The notes: generated by a model not told the origin, from the letters alone. A DNA stretch of 64,000 nucleotides from Mycobacterium gastri (GCF_002102175.1 NZ_LQOX01000082.1:18726-82725), one strand, 5' to 3'. Positions 16,833 to 27,551 are shown, counted from the stretch's first letter. Numbers and translations are program-made.

Positions 16833-18536
16833 ATGCTGACCCGCTTCGTCCGTATCCAGCTGGCGATTTTCACGATCGTGGGCATCGTCGGTGTTTTCGT
16901 GATGGTCTTGATGTACATCCAGGCGCCGACGCTGCTCGGCATCGGGCGGATAACGGTCACCCTCGAAGTGCCGGCGGCCGGTGGCCTCTACCGCTTCAGC
17001 AACGTGACCTACCGCGGGGTGCAGGTCGGCAAGGTGACCGCGGTGGGGCTGACGTCGCACTGCAGCGACCCCAAACGCAGTCCGTGCACGAATGCGACGC
17101 TGTCGCTTGGTTCTTCACCGAAGATCCCGGCCGACCTGGAAGCCGATGTGCGCAGCATCTCGGCGGTCGGCGAACAGTACGTGGATCTGCGGCCGCGCAC
17201 CAGCTCGCCGCCCTATCTGCACAACGGATCGGTGATCCCGATGAGCCAGGCCACCATTCCGCAGCCGATCGGGCCCGTGCTCGATCAGACCAGTGCGTTG
17301 ATCGACAGCATCCCCAAGGGCAAGCTCGTCGCGTTGCTTGACGAGGCATTCAAGGGATTCAACGGGGCGGGCTACGATTTCGGATCGTTGTTCGACTCGG
17401 CGGCAAAGGTTTCCGGTGACCTCAACGGGGTCGCCGACCGGACCCGGACCCTCACCGAGGACACCGGGCCGGTTCTGGACTCGCAAGCGCAAACCACCGA
17501 CGCGATCCGGTTGTGGGCGCGCAGCCTTGCCGGCGTCTCCGGTCAACTGGTGACCAACGACCCGCAGGTCCGCACCCTGCTGGAGCAAGGACCCGGCGCA
17601 CTTGACGAGGCGTCTCGACTGCTCGAGCAGATAAAGCCGACGCTGCCGGTGCTACTGGCCAACCTGACGACGGTCGGCCAGATCGCGGTGACCTACCACG
17701 CGTCACTCGAGCAGGTACTGGTGTTGCTGCCGCCGTTCGTTGCCGCGATTCAATCGTTCGTCGGCACCAAGAACCCGACGGGCTACGCCCAGGGCGACTT
17801 CGCGGCTCTGGTCGACGATCCGCCAGGCTGCACGGTCGGGTTCCTACCGCCGAGCCAATGGCGCTCGCCGGCCGACACCACGACCATCGATACGCCGAAC
17901 GGGCTGTACTGCAAGCTGCCGCAGGACTCGCCGATCTCGGTTCGCGGTGCCCGAAACTACCCGTGCATCGAGCACCCGGGCAAGCGCGCGCCGACGGTCG
18001 AAATCTGTGACAGCGACCGGCCTTTCGAGCCACTGGCGATGCGCCAGCACGTCTTCGGCACCTACCCGCTGGATCCGAACCTGCTCGCGCAGGGCATCCC
18101 GCCCGATGACCGGGTCAACTTCTACCGGGACCGGATCTTCGGACCGGTGGAGGGCACCCCGCTGCCACCGGGATCGCCCGGGCCGCGGGGAACGCCGCCG
18201 GGACCGCCGAACTCGCCGGTGCCGCTCGGGCAACCGCCGATACCGCCGGGATCGTCGGTACCGCCGCCGGCCAGCTTGCAACCGCCGGTGCCGGTGGACC
18301 TTACGCCCGTCGCACCGATGGACGTTCCGGACGGCGGGCCCCCGGCCCCGGTCGGCGGGCCGCAAGCCGCACCAAGTGCCTTCGGCCGCAGCGGTTCTCG
18401 AGTGAGCCCGGGTTTGGCCGTGGCGCAGTACGACCCCCGCACCGGTCGCTACGTCGGGCCCGATGGTCAGTTGTATCGGCACTCAGATCTGGTCAACGCA
18501 CCCAAAACCTGGAAGGACATGCTCTTGGCGGCGTGA
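16833..18536 (+). CDS. mceF: MceF, Mce-family protein with long Pro-rich tail
   Basis: The ATG follows the mceE stop with no gap. The protein has 567 residues: an N-terminal membrane helix (FVRIQLAIFTIVGIVGVFVM), a MlaD domain with YRFSNVTYRGVQVGKVTAVG, a helical region, and a Cys-containing segment (D-D-P-P-G-C, Y-C-K-L-P-Q, Y-P-C-I-E-H-P-G-K). A Pro/Gly-rich tail of about 100 residues follows. The last 45 residues (DPRTGRYVGPDGQLYRHSDL) resemble the conserved C-terminal signature of MceF proteins. It ends 14 bases from a convergent gene; no clear terminator hairpin lies between. Confidence 0.95.
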   Translation: MLTRFVRIQLAIFTIVGIVGVFVMVLMYIQAPTLLGIGRITVTLEVPAAGGLYRFSNVTYRGVQVGKVTAVGLTSHCSDPKRSPCTNATLSLGSSPKIPADLEADVRSISAVGEQYVDLRPRTSSPPYLHNGSVIPMSQATIPQPIGPVLDQTSALIDSIPKGKLVALLDEAFKGFNGAGYDFGSLFDSAAKVSGDLNGVADRTRTLTEDTGPVLDSQAQTTDAIRLWARSLAGVSGQLVTNDPQVRTLLEQGPGALDEASRLLEQIKPTLPVLLANLTTVGQIAVTYHASLEQVLVLLPPFVAAIQSFVGTKNPTGYAQGDFAALVDDPPGCTVGFLPPSQWRSPADTTTIDTPNGLYCKLPQDSPISVRGARNYPCIEHPGKRAPTVEICDSDRPFEPLAMRQHVFGTYPLDPNLLAQGIPPDDRVNFYRDRIFGPVEGTPLPPGSPGPRGTPPGPPNSPVPLGQPPIPPGSSVPPPASLQPPVPVDLTPVAPMDVPDGGPPAPVGGPQAAPSAFGRSGSRVSPGLAVAQYDPRTGRYVGPDGQLYRHSDLVNAPKTWKDMLLAA

Positions 18537-18550
18537 TTCGGGCGTCCCGG

Positions 18551-19066
18551 TCAGATCTTGTCGAGCCGGAACGGCATCAGCACGACGAGCCACTTGTTGG
18601 TTCCGCATGCGCCGCTGGGCCCGACGGTCTGGTCCTTGCCGGCATATGTCGACGAGCCGGACTGGACGGTGCCGTCCGGCCCTGCCGGATAGAAGGTGAA
18701 CGTTTGTACCCCGGTGAACGAGGTGCCGTCGGGGCACGTTTCCCAGTTCGGCACCTCGTGCTTGACGGTCCACATCACCCCGTCGTGCAGGTAAAGCGGT
18801 GCGCTCCAACCCTGGTCGCTGGTGACGTGGCCGGTGCAGTCCTGGGCGGTGGTACAGCTGGACGACACAGTCCACGTGCTACTGATGGTGGGTTCGTCAT
18901 GAAAAGATTGATTCGTCTTGGCCCATTCACCGACGGATGTGGCGCGGTAGGTTCCGTTGATGGCGAGACCGTCGGTGGAGGCCCGGGCCGGCGGTGCTGT
19001 GCTCGAGCCGCCAATCACCGTGGCAGCCACCAGTATTGCGCTTGCGACAGTGCCCATTGACCGCAT
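18551..19066 (-). CDS. Secreted protein of unknown function next to the mce operon
   Basis: This protein of about 171 residues has a signal peptide (basic start, hydrophobic core VASAILVAATVIGG, likely cleavage after ARA). The mature part is polar with several cysteines (SSCTTAQDC, ETCPDG, GACGTN) that could form disulphides, and it ends in a hydrophobic strand, WLVVLMPFRLDKI. The ATG at 19064-19066 has GAGGA seven bases upstream; a GTG one codon earlier is possible. It is convergent with mceF and lies downstream of two Mce-associated genes on its strand, so an envelope role linked to the Mce system is plausible but not shown. Confidence 0.75.
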   Translation of the reverse strand: MRSMGTVASAILVAATVIGGSSTAPPARASTDGLAINGTYRATSVGEWAKTNQSFHDEPTISSTWTVSSSCTTAQDCTGHVTSDQGWSAPLYLHDGVMWTVKHEVPNWETCPDGTSFTGVQTFTFYPAGPDGTVQSGSSTYAGKDQTVGPSGACGTNKWLVVLMPFRLDKI

Positions 19067-19161
19067 CACGTGCTCCTCGACGCGCTAGCGCCACTTCCCC
19101 TTGAGACAGTAACACCGGCGCCGCCGAGTGGGCGAGGGCTTTACCGCGAAGCGCTCGGCCT

Positions 19162-19713
19162 TCACAGCGAGTCGAGCTTGGCGATGAGCCAGGATCCGTT
19201 GACCTTCGTCAGCGCTACCCGAACGCTACTGGTGGTTTTCACCGGGTCGGGTTTGTCCCTGCTGGTGGTCTTCAGACTGATAAACACAAGTACGACAGCT
19301 GAATCCGGATGCAACTCCGCCGCGGCGGCTCGAATGACGCGGGCGTTGGTGGTGATTTGGCCCCGCTGGGCCGCCGGCGCCACGATCTGCTCGGTGAAGC
19401 GTTCGTAGTAGGTCTGATAGTCGCCGGTGAGCCGCGATCTCGCGTTGTCGAAATCCCGGCTCAGGCTGTCGGGCGAGTATGACAGGAGTGCCACCGTGCC
19501 CTCGGAAGCCGCTCTGATCGCGTCGCGTGCCGCCGCGTCGTCGGTCTGCTGATCCGGGCGGTAGCCGAAGTAGAAGAATCCGGCGGCGAAGCCCGTCGTG
19601 GCAATGACCAACAGCCCTAACAGAATTGGACGCCACCACATTAGGAATCGGCGGATCCGGCGGCCTGCCACCCTGAATCGGCGGCGCGGCGGTCGACCCT
19701 CGTCGAGGGTCAC
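19162..19713 (-). CDS. Mce-associated membrane protein (Mam type)
   Basis: This 183-residue protein has a basic cytoplasmic N-terminus, one membrane helix (WWRPILLGLLVIATTGFAAG) and an external domain of the Mce-associated/SnoaL-like type (YSPDSLSRDFDNARSRLTGD, then ERFTEQIVAPAAQR and [10 protein letters not shown]). Such proteins are normally encoded downstream of mceF and stabilise Mce complexes. Here the gene is on the opposite strand, convergent with the operon. It overlaps the preceding Mam gene by four bases. A close paralog is encoded at 35443-36042. Confidence 0.88.
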   Translation of the reverse strand: MTLDEGRPPRRRFRVAGRRIRRFLMWWRPILLGLLVIATTGFAAGFFYFGYRPDQQTDDAAARDAIRAASEGTVALLSYSPDSLSRDFDNARSRLTGDYQTYYERFTEQIVAPAAQRGQITTNARVIRAAAAELHPDSAVVLVFISLKTTSRDKPDPVKTTSSVRVALTKVNGSWLIAKLDSL

Positions 19714-20477
19714 GGCAGCGCCTCGACCTTCGCCACTTTGAGCTGTCCGCCGTCTCGTTGCACCGTCATGACGATGCGCCAGGACCGCGGCGGCAGTTTG
19801 GTCTGGTCGGGATTGGCCTCGGGATTGGCGACCTCGGCTTTGGCCGCCACCAGGACTACCGCGGAATCGTCGGTCATCGACTGGACGGCGACGCCTTGGA
19901 CGGTCACCTTGGTGCTGACCCTGGATTGCTCGACCGACTGGACCAGGTCGTCGGCAGCGATCAGCATCCCGCCTTTGAACGCGCCGGTGGTGCTGTCAAT
20001 GATGCGTTGTACATCCTGTCTGGCCTTGGTGGCGTCGATCGACATCAGGATGATGGCGCCCTGCCGCGCCGCGGCCGCGAACTCGGCGGCACGCTGCTGT
20101 TGGTGCACGACATTGCGGTGGTGCCATAGCAGATAGCCGCTCGCGCCCAGTGACCCGCAGCTGATGACCGCCGCGGCTATTGCGGCCAGGCCCTTGCGTG
20201 CCGGACGCCGAAGCCGCCGCGGCCGCACGCGGAATCGGCGCCGTGCCTTAGCGACTGCGTCGTCGACGGTTGCGTCCCCAGCCTCGGTGCCAGCCGTTGG
20301 CTGCCGGTCGCCGGCTATCGCGTCGGCCTTTTCGCTCAGGCGTGTCGCGCGTTCCCGGGCCGCGAGGGCCCTCGCTTCGGCCAGGGCCACGGCTTCTGCT
20401 GGCTGGGTTGGCGATTCGCCGTCGCGACCGTCGGTTTCGAGGGCCTCAGGTAGCCGGTCACGCGACGGCATCGTCAC
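19710..20477 (-). CDS. Mce-associated membrane protein (Mam type), first of a pair
   Basis: This 255-residue protein has a long charged, Ala-rich N-terminus likely to form a coiled coil (EAVALAEARALAARERATRL), then a basic stretch and a single membrane helix near residues 90-115 (GLAAIAAAVISCGSLGASGY). The external domain contains AAARQGAIILMSIDATKAR and [14 protein letters not shown]. This is the architecture of Mce-associated proteins. It heads a reverse-strand operon (this gene, a second Mam gene, possibly the secreted protein). The gene pair is duplicated at 34562-36042. Confidence 0.87.
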   Translation of the reverse strand: MTMPSRDRLPEALETDGRDGESPTQPAEAVALAEARALAARERATRLSEKADAIAGDRQPTAGTEAGDATVDDAVAKARRRFRVRPRRLRRPARKGLAAIAAAVISCGSLGASGYLLWHHRNVVHQQQRAAEFAAAARQGAIILMSIDATKARQDVQRIIDSTTGAFKGGMLIAADDLVQSVEQSRVSTKVTVQGVAVQSMTDDSAVVLVAAKAEVANPEANPDQTKLPPRSWRIVMTVQRDGGQLKVAKVEALP

Positions 20478-20610
20478 CTCCTGACCACGTGCTGAGGGAG
20501 AGCAACATTATCTATCACCGATCACAAGGTCCTGGCCCCGCCCCGAATGGGTTGATTTCTGTCTTCTCCGAGCAGGAGAGTTTTCTTCTCAATTGTGCAA
20601 GAGTAATAGC

Positions 20611-21015
20611 GTGCGCTTACTCGTGGCAGCGATTGCCGCGTTGCTCGGCATGACGGTATGGACGGCACCACCCGCCGACGCGGGTCCGACGGTTTGCGAC
20701 TATCCGGCCTGCACGCCCGGAATCACCCCGAATGTCGTCCTCGGGGCACCTTGCGACAACACCACCTACTACGTCTTCGGAACCGCCGACTACTACGTCT
20801 CGTTCGCCACCGAGCCGGGACGGCTGATGTTCTGCGGTTCGCCGCGCAGATATGAACCCAGATGGTTCCGATCACCCCCGATGGCCGGGATCAAGGACGA
20901 GAACTCCGACTGCACCCGATATCCGGAGTACTACGTCGCGCAGGCGCCCGACGGCCTGTTCCTGGTGTGCGTGGCGCAGAACGGTCACGCCAGATGGGTG
21001 CGGGGCGACACCTAG
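20611..21015 (+). CDS. Small secreted cysteine-rich protein, unknown function
   Basis: The GTG at 20611 puts a ribosome site (AAGAG) seven bases upstream and yields a standard signal peptide (VRLLVAAIAALLGMTVWTAP) cleaved after ADA; an in-frame TTG at 20593 is a weaker alternative. The mature protein is about 105 residues with six cysteines (VCDYPAC, GAPC, MFCG, SDC, LVCV), suggesting disulphide bonds, and many aromatic residues. I do not recognise the family. It diverges from the Mam operon and is convergent with the TetR gene. Confidence 0.7.
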   Translation: MRLLVAAIAALLGMTVWTAPPADAGPTVCDYPACTPGITPNVVLGAPCDNTTYYVFGTADYYVSFATEPGRLMFCGSPRRYEPRWFRSPPMAGIKDENSDCTRYPEYYVAQAPDGLFLVCVAQNGHARWVRGDT

Positions 21016-21021
21016 CCAGAG

Positions 21022-21600
21022 TTATTCGGCGCCGATGAGCCGACTTGTGATGCGGCGCAATTGCGAACGCAGTGACTCGTCGTCGATATCCGCGACCAAG
21101 GGGTGCATCACGCCGACGGCTATCGCGCCCGACAGCATCGCCGCCGACACGCGCGCGTCCTCGGCGGCGTCGTCGACCAGCACTCCGTAGAGCCGCGCAA
21201 TGAATTGCTGAAACGGTTGGTGTTCGGCCAGCAGCCGGACGATGACCGGATCGAACTGCAGCGTGCTGGCCGCGCCCCGGCGTTCGACCGCCACGTCGAT
21301 CACCCGATCCAGCAGCAGCTCACGCGCTCGCGGCTGGTGAGCCTGGGTTTCGGCGGCCTCCAGTGCCTCTTCCAGACCGCCGAGCTCACGTTCGGTGAGG
21401 GCGATGACGATCTGCTCTTTGGTTTTGAACTGGTGGTACACCGCTGCCTTGGTAACGCCGATGGCGTCGGCGATCATCTGCAGCGACGTGCCGCCGACGC
21501 CGTGCTCGGCGATCAGCTGCAGTGCCGCATCCAGAATGCGGGTCTGCGCTGAGCTGCGAGTGATGAAGCGGAACTGGCCGGGCGGCGGCGTGGACACCAC
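21022..21600 (-). CDS. TetR-family transcriptional regulator
   Basis: This 192-residue repressor has an N-terminal helix-turn-helix: RILDAALQLIAEHGVGGTSL, then IADAIGVTKAAVYHQFKTKE, a textbook TetR signature. The C-terminal ligand domain is hydrophobic. The start is one of two tandem GTG codons at 21595-21600. It diverges from a four-gene membrane-protein operon across 111 bases containing a perfect 20-base palindrome and a weaker copy. Autoregulation and repression of that operon are therefore likely. Confidence 0.92.
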   Translation of the reverse strand: MVSTPPPGQFRFITRSSAQTRILDAALQLIAEHGVGGTSLQMIADAIGVTKAAVYHQFKTKEQIVIALTERELGGLEEALEAAETQAHQPRARELLLDRVIDVAVERRGAASTLQFDPVIVRLLAEHQPFQQFIARLYGVLVDDAAEDARVSAAMLSGAIAVGVMHPLVADIDDESLRSQLRRITSRLIGAE

Positions 21601-21610
21601 ATCGAGAGCC

Positions 21611-21624
21611 TAGCCGACCGACTA
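21611..21624. promoter_or_regulatory. Secondary half-degenerate copy of the TetR operator
   Basis: TAGCCGACCGACTA differs at two positions from the palindromic core TAGCCGATCGGCTA found at 21636-21649. It lies 10 bases from the TetR start codon, so binding here would block the regulator's own expression. Confidence 0.6.
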
Positions 21625-21632
21625 TTGACGAC

Positions 21633-21652
21633 AGCTAGCCGATCGGCTAGCT
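21633..21652. promoter_or_regulatory. Perfect 20-base palindromic operator of the adjacent TetR regulator
   Basis: AGCTAGCCGATCGGCTAGCT reads identically on both strands. It sits in the 111-base divergent region between the TetR gene and the membrane-protein operon, 60 bases before the operon's first ATG. Position and symmetry make it the prime operator. Confidence 0.85.
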
Positions 21653-21711
21653 TCGCTGAGAAGCCGCACCCCGCGATCGCCCAACGACCCGCGGACCGGA
21701 AGGAGTCACCG

Positions 21712-22461
21712 ATGTCCGGCATCGGCGAGCACCGAACGCCCCCGCCATCGGTGTCACGGCGCACCGATGGCGAGCTGATCCTGTTGTGGACGTTGCCCGT
21801 CGTGGCGATCATCTGGGTCTCGGCGTTCCTGTTGTTTCCCGGCTTTACGCCACCGATGTCGCCCAGAATGCCGGCCGAGCGGGTGGCCGCCTTCTATCGG
21901 GAAAACCAGTCCGGAGTCCGCTACAGCATGATCCTGTTCAACTGGTTCTGCGTGGGCCTGATCCCGGTCCTGATCCTGCTGGTGATGCAGATTCGCCGGA
22001 TGGCTCACCGCACACCGATCTTTTCCTACTGCATGCTCGGGTGCGTGGCCGGCGGTCCCACCCTTTTTCTCATCGCCAACGTCTGCTGGCTGCTGGCCGC
22101 CTTCCGCCCGGAACGCAACCCGGAGCTGACGCAGATGTTCAACGATCTGGCCTGGCTCACCTTCACCACTCAGGTGCCCTTCCTCATCGGGCAGAGCGTG
22201 ATTCTGGCCCTGGCGATCTACTTCGACGATCCGTCGCATCCGGTGTTCAGCCGGTGGGTGGCCCATTTCAATCTGCTCATCGCCGCGGTGCTGGCGCCGG
22301 CGGCGTTCGCCGGCCTGACCCTGTCCGGCCCCCTGGCGTGGGACGGAGCGTTGTCGTTCTGGCTCAAGAACATCGCCATCGCGGTGTGGATCGTGGTGTC
22401 GGCCGTCGTCCTCGGCCGGGCGGTTTACCGAGAGCGCGCCGACGAATCGGCCGGCGCATGA
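21712..22461 (+). CDS. Multi-pass membrane protein, unknown function
   Basis: The ATG at 21712 follows GGAAGGAG and gives 249 residues with about six hydrophobic segments (LILLWTLPVVAIIWVSAFLL, ILFNWFCVGLIPVLILLVMQ, CMLGCVAGGPTLFLIANVCW and others). A conserved-looking loop M-P-A-E-R-V-A-A-F-Y-R-E-N follows the first segment. The next gene encodes a protein with the same topology and similar F-Y/F-Q-D-N loops, so the two may be paralogs. It is the first gene of a TetR-controlled operon that ends in cytochrome oxidase III/IV-like genes. No enzymatic motif was seen. Confidence 0.75.
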   Translation: MSGIGEHRTPPPSVSRRTDGELILLWTLPVVAIIWVSAFLLFPGFTPPMSPRMPAERVAAFYRENQSGVRYSMILFNWFCVGLIPVLILLVMQIRRMAHRTPIFSYCMLGCVAGGPTLFLIANVCWLLAAFRPERNPELTQMFNDLAWLTFTTQVPFLIGQSVILALAIYFDDPSHPVFSRWVAHFNLLIAAVLAPAAFAGLTLSGPLAWDGALSFWLKNIAIAVWIVVSAVVLGRAVYRERADESAGA

Positions 22462-23204
22462 GCGCAGTGGTGACAAACCCCAAGCGCGAGTTGTGGCTGG
22501 CCTGGTGGACGCTCGTCGCCTTCTACAACTTGTTCGCGCTGGTGTTCTTCGTGCTGACCCGCACCCAGCCCCCGCCAGACCCCTCGTGGGACACACCGAG
22601 AATCGTTCGGTGGTTCCAGGACAACCACTTTGGGATACTCATCGGCTTTGCCATCATGTTCGTCATCACCGGCATGACGACGATGAGCAACGCGCTCATC
22701 GCCTATTCCATGCGCCGCATGACGGTCAGCCCCGCATTCGCGTATTCGTACCTGGTGTTGTACTCGCTCAGCGCGATTCCGGGGATGTTGCTGATGTGCA
22801 TCGTGCTCACCGCCGGGGCGATGCGTCCCGACCGCGATCCCGAGCTGCTCGGTTGGCTCTACGACTTCGGCTTCCTGTCGTTCATCGGGACCATGGGGGT
22901 GTTCCTGATCGGCTCGCTGGTATGGATGCTCGCCATCCTGATCGACAGGAACCAGGTTTTCCCAAAGTGGTTCGGCTACCTCAACCTCTGCAACGCGCTC
23001 ACCGAGATCGTGGTCTCACCGGCCTGGATCTTCCGTCGCGGTGTCTTGGCCTGGAACGGGCAGATCGCCTGGTGGCTCGACATGGTCGTATTCGGCATCT
23101 ACACAGGGGTTTTCATCGTCTTGCTGCGGCGGATGATCCAGCGTGAGGACTTCGGTGCCGGCCCGCTGCCCGAGCTTGCGCCCGGGAAGGTGGCCGCGCT
23201 ATGA
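22458..23204 (+). CDS. Multi-pass membrane protein, unknown function (paralog of the preceding gene)
   Basis: This 248-residue protein has about six membrane segments (LAWWTLVAFYNLFALVFFVL, ILIGFAIMFVITGMTTMSNA, YLVLYSLSAIPGMLLMCIVL). Its loop T-P-R-I-V-R-W-F-Q-D-N-H resembles the A-E-R-V-A-A-F-Y-R-E-N loop of the upstream protein. It overlaps its neighbours on both sides (ATGA). The product is probably a partner of that protein in the membrane. The function is unknown. Confidence 0.75.
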   Translation: MSAVVTNPKRELWLAWWTLVAFYNLFALVFFVLTRTQPPPDPSWDTPRIVRWFQDNHFGILIGFAIMFVITGMTTMSNALIAYSMRRMTVSPAFAYSYLVLYSLSAIPGMLLMCIVLTAGAMRPDRDPELLGWLYDFGFLSFIGTMGVFLIGSLVWMLAILIDRNQVFPKWFGYLNLCNALTEIVVSPAWIFRRGVLAWNGQIAWWLDMVVFGIYTGVFIVLLRRMIQREDFGAGPLPELAPGKVAAL

Positions 23205-23791
23205 CCGCCGATGCGAACAAGCCGCCCAGGTTCGTCCCCGGCCAACCGGACATGTGGGCCTTCGTGCTGTTCGAAACGCTGGTTTTCGCTGCATATTTCA
23301 GCTTCTACCTGTTCTACCGAACGCAGAGCCCCGAGCTCTTCCTGCGGGCCCAGGCGCAGCTGGATCTGCGTATCGGGGTGTTCAACACGCTTGTTCTGCT
23401 GCTGAGTTCCTGGTCGATGGCACGATGTGTCCAGTCGGCCCGCGCCCACGCACACCGGGCAGCGCTCAGCGACGCCTTTCTCGCCGCGTTCTTTGGTCTG
23501 CTGTTCCTTGTCGCCAAGGTATTGGAGTGGGCCAAGCAGATCCGGATGGGCAATTCCTTTGCCGCTAACGACTTCTTCACTTATTACTTCTTTCTCACCG
23601 GTATCCACTTCGTGCACCTGTTGATCGGATTCGTCGTCATCGGAGTCGTCGTGTATCAGCTGTGGGGTCCGGCACGAACATGTCAGGGGTCTCGGGGATC
23701 TCAGCAGCTGGTCGAGACCTGCGCTACCTACTGGCACACCGTTGACTTCCTCTGGGTGCTGATCTTCGCACTGCTGTACGTGGTGAGGTGA
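23201..23791 (+). CDS. Cytochrome c oxidase subunit III-like (NorE-like) protein
   Basis: This 196-residue protein has five membrane segments of the haem-copper oxidase subunit III family: WAFVLFETLVFAAYFSFYLF near the start and the diagnostic end YWHTVDFLWVLIFALLYVVR. The length and five-helix form match NorE/CoxIII-like accessory proteins rather than the seven-helix mitochondrial type. No subunit I or II gene is in this window, so it either serves an oxidase or nitric oxide reductase encoded elsewhere or has another role. It overlaps the preceding gene by four bases. Confidence 0.85.
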   Translation: MTADANKPPRFVPGQPDMWAFVLFETLVFAAYFSFYLFYRTQSPELFLRAQAQLDLRIGVFNTLVLLLSSWSMARCVQSARAHAHRAALSDAFLAAFFGLLFLVAKVLEWAKQIRMGNSFAANDFFTYYFFLTGIHFVHLLIGFVVIGVVVYQLWGPARTCQGSRGSQQLVETCATYWHTVDFLWVLIFALLYVVR

Positions 23792-23818
23792 TCCGAAATC
23801 AGACTCAACAAGCGGCTT

Positions 23819-24079
23819 TTGGTCGTCTGGGTGGCGCTGGCGTCATTGACGCTGTCGTACCTCTGGCTTGATTACTCTGTCGACGGATCTCCGAAGGCCA
23901 GCGCCGTCGTCACGTCTAGCGTGATCGTGATCGCACTCATCAAGGTGCGCATCATTTTTCGCGAGTTCATGGAAGTCAGGCAGTCTCCCGCCGTGCTGCG
24001 CCGCCTGACGGACGCATGCGTGCTGGTTGTCGGCGCTACGTTGCTCGGCAGCTATCTGGTCGGCATTACGCTCCACTAG
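23819..24079 (+). CDS. Cytochrome c oxidase subunit IV-like (prokaryotic, NorF-like) small membrane protein
   Basis: This small protein (86 residues from the TTG at 23819) has three hydrophobic helices and the family pattern SVIVIALIKVRIIFREFMEV, typical of prokaryotic cytochrome oxidase subunit IV/NorF-like proteins. The start is uncertain. The reading frame is open back to a stop at 23789. A good GAGGTGA site lies eight bases before an ATC codon at 23798, which would add seven residues (IRLNKRL) if this rare start is used. It follows the subunit III-like gene directly, as in other norEF-like pairs. Confidence 0.75.
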   Translation: MVVWVALASLTLSYLWLDYSVDGSPKASAVVTSSVIVIALIKVRIIFREFMEVRQSPAVLRRLTDACVLVVGATLLGSYLVGITLH

Positions 24080-25121
24080 GACGGTTGGTGGCCTCGTCAG
24101 CTCGCTCAGCGGAGTCCTGAGCCCGGCAATCACATCTTTCACATTGGTCTCTGTCCGGGCCGATGCGTATTTGCCCGCTTCACTCGGAAATTCAGGGTGA
24201 CCACGAATGCTGCTGGTCAACGATGTCCTGTTGCGCAGCCTTGGTTGCCTGGCCCTGTTTTCGGCACACCTTGGCTTTGTTTTCGGCACGGCGATACCGC
24301 ACCGTCGCTCAAAACCCCTGTGATGGAGGGCGTTCGGGGGATGTCTCACGTGCTCACCGAATCGGCTGTCATGCCGCCGGATCGAGTGTGCGGTGACGGC
24401 TTTGAGTGTGTCTGTGGGGCGGGAACATCCACGATCGGCCGCCCTGATGGCACAGTCGGCGCCGTCAGCGCACACTCGGCGCCGTCAGCGCACAGTCGGC
24501 GCCGTCAGCGCACACTCGGCGCCGTCAGCCGCCGACCCAACCGCACCGGCACGCGATTTCCATCTCCCCACACCGGGGCGCGGCCCCATGACCGCCTTTA
24601 GCGACAAGCCAAGGTGCGCTACGAATGTGTCGCGGATAGGCGAGCGAACGAGACACCCCAAACCCGTGGAGACCGATGTGGCTGATGGGAAAGTCGCAGT
24701 TGCGTCCTACAACTCGGGCACTACCCGAGCGCCATCCTGGGTCTGGCGCGGGGAGGTATGCACGCTTGCGCCGACGGGCCTGGGTTTTCGCAGCACCGGG
24801 ACGGCGATGGCTCAACCTCATTGGTCTGTCCGACTCCGGTGGCGTGCGGATGACCGGCCCCGCCTCGTCACTTCATGCAAATCGGAATGTGTTTCTAAAA
24901 AGGCAAATTCGTCAAATGCCGTCCCGGGCCAACACGTAGACACGAGTGGTGTACCGATGTTGACCCGCTGGGCGTGGAAGTGCATGATGATCCTACGAAG
25001 ATCACAGTTTAATAACGGCCAGATCTCTTTCGCGTCGCGCCGCCAGGAGGTGTTGCCTCCACGCGGAGAGCATCTGACAGGTCTGCTGATAGCCGAGAAC
25101 CTATGAAAAGCAGGTGGCCCA
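24080..25121. other. Long intergenic region before the PE_PGRS gene
   Basis: No convincing gene is seen in about 1 kb. The short frames here have no recognisable product. Contents: a tandem 20-base repeat at 24449-24527, two near copies of TTTTCGGCAC (about 24258 and 24280), and a less GC-rich stretch at 24880-25060 that probably holds the PE_PGRS promoter. Degenerate coding remnants cannot be excluded. Confidence 0.5.
24449..24527. repeat. Tandem 20-base repeat, about four copies
   Basis: The unit GCGCACASTCGGCGCCGTCA (S = C or G) occurs three times in full and once partially, alternating ACACTC and ACAGTC forms. It resembles a mycobacterial intergenic minisatellite whose copy number could vary between strains. 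There are no spacers between units, so it is not a CRISPR array. Confidence 0.85.

Positions 25122-27551
<2,430 letters not shown>

Noticed and set aside
15852..17060. 402-codon reverse frame across mceE/mceF
   Set aside because: It is the antisense shadow of two certain mce genes, rich in Arg/Gly/His without domain signature.
20563..20590. TCTCC/GGAGA hairpin followed by TTTT as a terminator
   Set aside because: It lies between divergent genes, where no transcript needs to end, and the stem is only five bases.
24449..24527. CRISPR-like repeat array
   Set aside because: The units are directly adjacent without spacers and differ by a base, so it is a minisatellite.
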